From Quillaja saponaria (Eukaryota; Streptophyta; Magnoliopsida; Fabales; Quillajaceae): a DNA stretch of 64,000 bases. The notes beneath the pieces were generated by a model. The model was not told the DNA's origin, did no database searches, and saw nothing but the letters and a program-made list of their open reading frames with translations. Location of the stretch: positions 17,306,679-17,370,678 of the forward strand of contig CM055617.1 in assembly GCA_029379385.1 (NCBI GenBank). The letters run 5' to 3'. Below are positions 56,535-64,000 of the stretch, piece by piece (positions within the stretch are counted from its first letter, which is position 1; the number at the start of each line of letters is the position of its first letter). The position numbers and the translations under genes are program-made.

Positions 56535-58248
56535 TTACATATATGGTAAGCTAAAAGACACAAAGGAGAAACTACTTGCTATAATTGGTCTCTTATAATA
56601 ACTAGGAAAGAATGAACTTAGTGTTGTTTTCCCATATCCTAGTGCTAAACCATTTATGGTTGATGAAGAAAGTAGTGGAATACTCTGTTCATTTCTAAAG
56701 AAATTTTCTGGATCAGCCTTGGCCTTGATCTGTGCCAATTTCTTGAAGTTGCCTTTGAAGTACTTTATGCCCCAAGCACTTGCTTCAAAGTAGCTTGTGT
56801 TACTTAGCTTGTTGGTACCCAAGTCAAGATCCCTGTAATTGACATAGGCAGTCCTTGGAGATTTTGAAACAAATGGTGTCATGTATTTATAAAGCATTCT
56901 AATCCAGTGTACATGCCTGTCGGTTGCCTCTGCCCCGTCAATTTCCCACTGCACCATGTACTGTATGTTGTATATGTTACCCTTTCTGTGAGGAAAAGGA
57001 ATGTCAGAATCTGAAATTTCATTCATTTTACCACCAAAAGGATCCATTATCATGTACACTATTTCCTCTTGAAGAATCCTTCTCCATATTCCTTCAAGTC
57101 CAACTTCTGTTATTGGCTCTTTTACAAAATCGGACTTTCCCTTGAAGAATCTCTTGTACTTGGTACTTCTATCAAGCAAGACCTCCAAAGAGTCCCATTT
57201 CTGGTGATCAGAAAAACACATGACAGATTGGATCCAATTCATTTCAATGCAGTCTTTAGCCTGCAATCCCAGTTCAGGGAAGCTTTCATTCATTAATGGG
57301 ATTAACTTATCAATTCCTCCAAGAAATAGAGAGTTGAAAGCTGCTTTTACTGTTTTCTGATTCCCACCGTTCTGTCCTCCAATATTTTGAATTATGACTC
57401 TGATGAAAAGATCCTCATGCAGTTTATCTGCTATGTATTGCCACTTATGGACCAATTTCGTAGCACCTTCTTCTAGTGTTCTAGAAATGGTGAATGTCAC
57501 AACTGGTGGAACTCTAACCAGTTTGATTTTCCAAGAGATTATGATTCCAAAACTTGCTCCACCACCTCCTCTAATTGCCCAAAAAAGATCTTCACCCATT
57601 GATTTTCTGTTAAGAATTTCCCCCTTGACATCAATAAGGTAAGCATCTATGATACAGTCTGCTGCAATGCCATACTTTCTCAACAAAGTGCCAAACCCAC
57701 CACCACTGAAGTGTCCTCCAACCCCTACACTAGGGCAGATTCCTGCAGGGAATGCATGAATTGCACTTACCTTTGCAATGTTATAGTAAAGTTCACCAAT
57801 TGTTGCCCCAGTTTGAACCTAAGCTGTTTCTTCAGCAAGATTGATTTCAACTGATCGAAGATAAATAAGGTCAATTATGATAAATTGGGTCTTACATAGG
57901 AAGGAAAGGCCTTCATAGTCATGGCCACCACTTCGGACTCTAATCTGTATGTTGTTTTTTTTGCTGCAAAGAATGGCTGCTTGGATTTTCAGACTCATGG
58001 ATAGGAGTTAAAATTGCAAGTGGTTTTGTGGTTGTGTAATTCAACCATCTTGGCCTTTGTTGGGAAGATTCTAAGAGATTTGAATAGAGTGCAGTGTTTG
58101 ATTTGTAGATGATTTTAAAGAATTTGGTGGAAGCAACAAATTGGGTTGATATGCACTGCATGAAATCTTGTTGGGTTGGACTTGAGAATACACATGAAAT
58201 TGATAGAAGCAGCAGATAAGCAAACCGTGTCACAAAAAGGTAACTCAT
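56535..58248 (-). pseudogene. Berberine bridge enzyme-like FAD oxidase, two lesions
   Basis: Secreted flavoprotein oxidase family (BBE-like, reticuline-oxidase-like), which in plants oxidises alkaloids, oligosaccharides or monolignols; the substrate cannot be told here. ATG 58248 opens a hydrophobic signal peptide (Y-L-L-L-L-S-I-S-C-V-F-S-S). The FAD-binding half has R-S-G-G-H-D-Y-E-G (His attachment) and P-A-G-I-C-P-S-V-G (Cys attachment), then G-V-G-G-H-F-S-G-G-G. The C-terminal BBE domain has I-N-Y-R-D-L-D-L-G and ends near D-P-E-N-F-F-R-N-E-Q-S-I-P. An extra base in the four-T run at 57986-57989 shifts the frame, and TAG at 57819-57821 replaces a Trp. From 57686 down the 383-codon frame is open. 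The tail runs about 40 residues past the usual end. No introns are seen, as is usual. Sequencing error is possible for one lesion, less likely for both. Confidence 0.88.
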
Positions 58249-58298
58249 TTCAGTTTTCTTTATGTGAAATTGAACTTAGAGAGATTGAGTTGAGTCTG

Positions 58299-58309
58299 CT
58301 ATATAAATG
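58299..58309 (-). promoter_or_regulatory. Possible TATA box of the BBE-like gene
   Basis: CTATATAAATG (plus strand) gives an AT-rich TATA-like box about 50-60 bases upstream of the ATG at 58248. It is close for a core promoter but would leave a short leader. Given the general AT richness this is weak evidence. Confidence 0.3.
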
Positions 58310-59580
58310 CTCTGATTTCTGTCTTGGTGAAATGGAATATTTGGGTCGAAGAAGTCTACCTTTATGAAAGCGGTGACTTTATCCTTAACACCCCATATTT
58401 TGGAGTAAGTCTTTACGAATCAGAAGTGCCTTGTTAGCAAAAGAAAGTAGTTCTAAAATGTTTCGTTGGATAACTTTTGTATTGACATTTCTTTGTAATG
58501 CAAGAGTGCCATGTGTCAACATCATAATTCACACTTGGCAACTTCAAATGGTGAGCTGACAGAATTAATGAATACATGCCTTTGTATTCGGGTTGTTTGA
58601 GGTTCAGATTTTCTACTTCTTGACCCGGCTATGGGCCTGGTTCTTTGAGGTTCAGGATCCATAATATCAATAGATAAATTAGGCTTTTATCAATTTTATT
58701 GTGTCAGATTCTGATGTACGACAGTCGATGATTTGAGAGTATTAATTATAATGAAAATTGTTCACGCATACCACTTTCTTTCTTAACTGTTTCTCCACAT
58801 ATAAATAGACCTAAGCTTGAGAATAAATGTTTCTGAGTAAAAGATAATGGTTGTCAAATAGCATAAGTGATATTCATAGTCAAACTCATTCATAAGATTT
58901 TAACTATTTCATTTTGTTTTCTTGCAAAAGATATTTTCAATCGACTCAATGAAATAAAAGAATGAACAGTAAATATTTTCAAAATAATGTTTTATGCATA
59001 ATTGAGTAAGACTTCATTTGATAGAAAGTGATTTCAACTGATTGTTAATTTTATGAAAAAAAACGGTGTAATTGAGTATTCAATTGTCTCGTCAGATGAT
59101 CTATAATTGATTTTTCAGCTGACTGTTTGATGCACTAAACTCAGCTACTAATGTTGATTGTAGTTAATAAAAAACAGTGTGTTTTATGTTAGTCGTAGAG
59201 TTAAACGTTGACTTATTTGATTCTAGTACAACTCAGTTAATTAATTAGTTTCTTCATGAGATAAATCAAATTAGATTCTTATAGCATTTAATATTTGGTT
59301 TTCATCAAAATGAAGCCAATGTACTACTGAATTTAAATACAAATTTGATTCAATAATTAATCTCCCTACTTTTTATTATTACAAAATAATTAATTTTAAA
59401 ATAAAATGATTAGAGAAAACAAAAAGATTTTCAACAGAAAATTCTCCGTGGATATGCTTCATACTATTATAGTTTAACTCAGCTTTCTCTATTTGTCTCA
59501 TCTTGCTTATAATAGATTGAAACTATAACACCATTATTTTGATTGCTTTCACGTGTCATGGTAAGTTCCTCAAGCAACAT
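58310..59580. other. Intergenic DNA upstream of the BBE-like gene
   Basis: No gene recognised. This is the 5' flank of the minus-strand BBE-like sequence. It has no long open frame and no transposon landmark I could identify. Confidence 0.45.
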
Positions 59581-59585
59581 AACCA

Positions 59586-59608
59586 AATATATATATATAT
59601 ATATAATA
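59586..59608. repeat. (AT)n microsatellite
   Basis: About ten AT dinucleotides. A longer tract lies at about 59957-59998, others at about 61087-61132 (about 22 units) and 63047-63068. Confidence 0.9.
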
Positions 59609-59609
59609 T

Positions 59610-59815
59610 ACTATATAAAAAAGAACCATAAAGAAGAATCTTTTAATTTTTTATTTTACTCTTTGTACTTATTAAATGTATAATATTGTCACACTCTCTT
59701 GATATTTAGAGAATGAAATTAAAATTTTAAAACTTGATATATTTCTAATTTAATGGTTAGAGTTTTGCTCTAATATGAATTTTTTTTTTTTTTTCAAAAG
59801 TTCCTAATAATTTTT
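59610..59815 (+). repeat. Dispersed repeat, copy 1 of about 200 bp
   Basis: Shares with 61372-61575 the words GAAGAATCTTT, TTATTTTACTCTTTGTACTTATTAAAT, CACACTCTCTTGATATTT, ATATATTTCTAAT, GTTAGAGTT and CTAATATGAATT, followed by a T-run and CAAAAGTT. Same orientation, about 1.76 kb apart. No coding potential. Confidence 0.85.
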
Positions 59816-59952
59816 AAATTGTCTAATTATGTTATATATAATAACATGAGCAAAATCTATATTTGCATAATACATTAGTAAACTTGGAATTCTTCATCCA
59901 ACCATAATTGGTTAGTTTATTCCAACCATGATCATAACTTCCTATATGCTTT

Positions 59953-59999
<47 letters not shown>

Positions 60000-61083
60000 A
60001 CTTCTTAAGCTTCATGTTTATATACTTTTTTTGTTTTTTGTTTTTGGCAACTTCTGATGTTACATCATTAGAGCATACAACACATCTCTTAATATTGTGT
60101 GATCAAGATTAATTTCTTGCTAAAAGTTCGGGTGGCTAAACATATTAAGGAGTATATAATAAATATTCTTGTTAGTTATTATATTATGATTAATTAGGCT
60201 TAATGAATATTTGTTAATTTATTTCCCAATAGTATAATTGAAATTAATGATACATGGATGGGAGTCTTAATTAGTAGGCTTGCTTAGTTTACAAGCTAAC
60301 TAATGAAAATAATATATATAGTCACATGCTTAACGTATATATTAATTTAGTAAGTGGATGAAATCAATTAATTGCCCTCTTGTACTTTTGTTGTGGTGTT
60401 TTGTTGTTAAAAAATAATAAGTAAATTTTCATATAAAAATGTATATGTATGCTAAAAACATATATATGCATCTCATTCTCTAGCAAAATTGGACATGGCA
60501 TGAGCCAAAATGATTCTGAAAGAGAAAGCATAATTAATTTCATATATATAGTGTTGTTATCGATTTTATTCCTCATTTTATTTATTATTATTATTTTATC
60601 TTCTTGTCATATGAATCAGTAGAAGAAATTATGATCCATATTTGAATTCTACCATATCTAGTAACATATTGGCATTCATTAGCTCTACGTACTAAGAAAT
60701 ACAAGTATAATTAGGAGTACTTAATTAATACTCCATTATCTTTGATATGGCTAACGTCTTTTTATTTTTTAAGGATTTATTTGACAAATGCCTTTTAATT
60801 ATTATGGAATCTCATATGAAAATATCTTATATCTTTATACTTTATTAAGATTTACATAAACATCTATTGTATTTTTTTGGTAAGTCATTACACTATATTT
60901 ATATGTTATTTATTTGTTAATTATTTATAGGTGTTTTAGAACTTATTGAAGAACAACTTCAAATAAAATGTAATTATATCCGTAAGTTGCAAATCTTACA
61001 AGAAAAATAGATTTTTTTTTTCAATTTTTAAAATATTTATATATCATAAACATGGTCTACGCGCAACATCTATACCATGAAGG

Positions 61084-61137
<54 letters not shown>

Positions 61138-61371
61138 TTAAGTGAACCTAAATTTTCTTTCAAGATCAATGTCTAAATTTTGGAACTTTTTTTTTTCTTT
61201 TCATATTACTAATATAAGTCTAGCTACACTTTTTTAGATAAAAAAGTGGGATACACTAACAAATGGATCAAAAATAATTTATTTTATAACTACCACTTCT
61301 TAGTAAAGCTTTTTAAGATGTGGGTATTTACAATAAAATTAGAAAATAAACAAGAAATATATATCTTTAAC
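59816..61371. other. AT-rich intergenic DNA with microsatellites
   Basis: No gene recognised. It contains the long (AT)n tracts at about 59957-59998 and 61087-61132. Short ORFs such as 60364-60576 and 61246-61512 have no known motif. Confidence 0.5.
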
Positions 61372-61575
61372 TATACTATATATAAAGGAGCCTTAAATGA
61401 AGAATCTTTGGATTTTTTTATTTTACTCTTTGTACTTATTAAATTTCTGATATTACCACACTCTCTTGATATTTCTAGTTGGAATAAAATTGAAAATTTA
61501 ATATATTTCTAATGAAATAGTTAGAGTTCTAATATGAATTGTTTTTCTTTTTTTCAAAAGTTTCTAGATATTTAG
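61372..61575 (+). repeat. Dispersed repeat, copy 2 of about 200 bp
   Basis: Second copy of the sequence at 59610-59815, preceded here by ACTATACTATATATAAAGGAG. The two copies are diverged by substitutions and small gaps. They may be short non-autonomous elements; no terminal structure is clear. Confidence 0.85.
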
Positions 61576-61755
61576 AGTGATTGAATGTAGGCTTATGAAT
61601 GAAACTTTTATAAATTGATATTTTAATGGGTATATTAAAATGGTGTACGTAAATTATCATGAAAGTTTAAATAATAAGTTTTATATATTTAGGTATATAT
61701 ACGTATAAATTTAAATTTCATTATGTTAAGAGTTGTTTTTTAGTAAAATTTAATT

Positions 61756-61791
61756 ATTGTTATATATATATATATATATATATATAACAAT
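61756..61791. repeat. Perfect 36-bp AT palindrome
   Basis: ATTGTTATA, then (TA)n, then TATAACAAT. The whole stretch is its own reverse complement and could form a cruciform or hairpin. Confidence 0.9.
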
Positions 61792-63259
61792 GATTTCCAC
61801 ATGTAGAAGGTTTTGAGATATAATATACATATAAATATAGAGAGATTTAGGCCATATGCTTGATTTACTATTATCTTATGTAGCCTTTTTCTTTCAATAT
61901 TTTTATTGTTTCCTCAGCTTTTTCTTTTGAGGCCGTCACCCTTCTTGTTCAATTTCTCCACCGCCTTACCATTTCTTGGCTGCTAACTTTTTAGTTTTCT
62001 CTTTTGTGCCACCGATTTCAAGTCTTGCATAGGAGCTTTCTAAAATTCTAGATATTCCTTCTTGTTTTGGTTGCTTGTAAGGTATTAATTCACCCCTTCT
62101 GACATCCTCTTGAAAGTATAAGTTTTTTTTTTTTTTTTTTATGTTTTAGGAAGTTTTTAGCCAGTGTAAGGAGATTTGTGGCTACCAGTTTGGGGGAAAA
62201 TTTTTAGTAACTTTCAGTTGGAAGGTGGTCTTACGATAGAGCTTTAAGCCCTTTAAATGTGTGTGTGGTTAAAAAAAAAAAAAAAAAAACAGGGGCTGGA
62301 GACTGGAACAGGAACGCCCTGTTTTAGCTTGTTCCGTCTTTCAATCTGCTGCTGGCCGTGAGACTTTTTGCATCTTTGGTAATTCATGGTTATTCTATTT
62401 TGGACCATGTACGTGGGTGATTAAAGGGTAGTGAGGTTTGGTTGACTATCCCCAGTTTTGGCAGCCATGGAATACGTATTTTCTGGTTTTTTTTTAGCCT
62501 TAAGAATTAGTTAATAGGAAGAGTCTCAAGTGGTTCAAGCCGTGGCAGCAAGGGTCTTCTTAGTATGAGCCTTTTTGGTGATTAAAGAGTAGCAAGCACT
62601 GGTGTGTTAGATAAAATAATAATAAAATTCTGCACCCTTAAGTTTAAATAGACTAATGGAATTGATGAGTTAAATGATATAATTATTGTTTGTAAGTGTT
62701 AAAGTAGTTGTGTGAAAAGGAGATTTAGAGACTAAGATAGGTAGGTGGAGGTGATAAGTGTATACTTCACATTTTAAATAAAAGTTGAAGAATTAATTAA
62801 TTGAAATTGTTGTAAGCCTTTTTAATTTTATTAGGAATATAAAATAAGTGATTTGGAATTCAAGTAGGCTAATATAGAAAAGTTAAAGGCAAGCATTAAA
62901 AGTTGGAATTAAAATCATGTTAATATTTAAAGGTTTGATAAATAGGTTAATTAAAATTAACCGTTGGTATAGGAATAAAAAGCAAAAATCTTATAAGTTA
63001 AAGGAATTTATTAGTGTATGTATGCTTAGATACATATATGAACAATTATATATATATATATATATATTAGGATGTTAAATAAAGTTTAGAAGCATGAGTT
63101 TTCAACAACCATACTAAGTTTATTTATATCAATTAAGGAATCGTAGGATTTACTTTGAAGGAAATATTGTAAATAACATATAAATTGGTGATTTTTAGCT
63201 TCGGATCGTGTCAAGGACATTTCGACACCCTCACATACTAGACGGATTGACAAACCTCA
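61792..63259. other. DNA leading into a family-C LTR, start not fixed
   Basis: No gene recognised. It contains a T-run near 62120-62140, an A-run at about 62271-62289 and somewhat more mixed composition from 61900 to 62600. Part is probably the 5' portion of the LTR that is recognisable from 63260, since a full family-C LTR is about 2.7 kb. Confidence 0.45.
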
Positions 63260-64000
63260 TCCTTGGGCTTAGTGAGCGAATTACGTGCTCTATGGTTGCT
63301 AGATTATTATGTGCAATTGTATATATTTGAAATGATGTGCCATAATGAGAAATAAGCAAATTAAGTTATTTTAGTGATTTAATTGAATTATATATGTTTG
63401 ATATTAAGTGTGGTTGATAAGGGCCAACAAAATAAAATTTTTCAGAGAAATTAATTTTATCTCTAAAAATAAAATCCAAGTGTACTTAGAATATTGTGAT
63501 TTGATATTCTGATTCTAAAAATTGTTTAAAAAGAATTGTGTGCTCAGCCCTAGTTGTGTACGAAGAATTAATCTGTTGTGCGGGCGCATAAATGCCCAGT
63601 GGAGGAAGATACTATTGTGCAGGGCTGTGTTACTCATTGGCCCTTTGTCTGCTTGTATGCTTGTATTGCTTAGTATGATTTGATTGCTATATTGGAAATG
63701 GTGAAATATGTAAATCATGTTTGTATGATTATTATAAATATACATATGCATAATTAACTTTAGTCATGAGATTAAACTATGATATTTGTATTGTGTGATG
63801 CTAATACACTTAGGGTACGTGATGTGCTCACTGAGTTTTTGTAACTCATTCCTTTATTTGTTATCATTTTTCTGTAGTTTCCAGGAAACCATCATTTATT
63901 GTCCCAAAGTTTGCTACCTGCTAGCATTGCTGTGGCAAGGTATATCTCGAAATCACACACTTAGGGCTTAAGAGATGGACGTCACTTGCAGTCACTTTAG
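63260..64000 (+). mobile_element. Family-C LTR, plus orientation, cut by the window end
   Basis: Matches the reverse complement of the solo LTR at 45746-48506: GCTAGATTATTATGTG (63298), GTGGTTGATAAGG (63410), TTGTTGTGCGGG-CATAAATGCC-like (63570-63596), GGGCTG-GTTACTC-TTGGCCCTTTG (63623-63648), GTGATGCTA and AACTCATTCCT (63796-63853). Clear enough by eye to be one family, but diverged. Whether it is a solo LTR or the edge of a complete element lies outside the window. Confidence 0.8.

Noticed and set aside
56924..57642. Plus-strand ORFs over the BBE-like gene
   Set aside because: Shadows of the minus-strand 383-codon frame that carries the conserved BBE motifs.
61372..61395. Possible Helitron start (ACTATATATAAAGG)
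   Set aside because: No hairpin plus CTRR end was found at a suitable distance, and the word is common in AT-rich DNA.

Overview
The window looks like transposon-rich nuclear DNA of a flowering plant, most likely a dicot. Only one host gene is clearly recognisable: a minus-strand berberine-bridge-enzyme-like (BBE-like) FAD oxidase at 56535-58248, which carries a frameshift and an in-frame stop. Almost everything else is nested, decayed mobile DNA: Ty3/gypsy chromoviruses, an Athila-like gypsy derivative, two CACTA (En/Spm) elements, solo LTRs, a small inverted-repeat element and a fragment of an endogenous caulimovirid. I saw no rRNA, tRNA or CRISPR array. Family names come from motif recognition by eye, without database searches.

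Layout. (1) 1507-2595 and 20205-20700 (+) look like the two halves of one old CACTA ORF1 (plant transposase Ptta/En/Spm type), split by about 17.5 kb of retrotransposons. (2) Inside the split lie a broken LTR (2601-3012), a truncated family-A chromovirus 3' end (3013-4196), a complete LTR (4197-6668), a family-A interior (6669-11427), a second family-A LTR (11428-13722), a minus-strand Athila-like remnant without pol (13723-19074) and another LTR-like block (19075-20165). (3) 20830-21952 is an array of 161-170 bp repeats. (4) A family-B chromovirus (21953-43812) is inserted in that array, with flanks GTAAG/GTAGG. Its 3' LTR is in turn interrupted by an 11.7 kb CACTA element (30029-41751). That element encodes decayed TNP2-like and TNPA-like proteins on the minus strand and appears to carry a captured fragment of a host PPR-protein gene (38425-38631). 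(5) 44633-45111 is a MITE-like element. 45112-45745 and 48507-48955 are endogenous caulimovirid remnants separated by a family-C solo LTR (45746-48506). (6) 48956-54239 is a family-D chromovirus pol, interrupted by an inverted solo LTR (50105-52721) and followed by its 3' LTR from 54240. (7) The BBE-like pseudogene follows, then AT-rich intergenic DNA, then a second family-C LTR in the opposite orientation that runs off the window end.

No intact transposase, reverse transcriptase or integrase remains; all have stops, frameshifts or changed catalytic residues. The main value of the window is its readable order of insertions. The old CACTA element and its repeats came first, then the retrotransposons, then the second CACTA inside a retrotransposon LTR. 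The viral remnant was likewise interrupted later by retrotransposon DNA.
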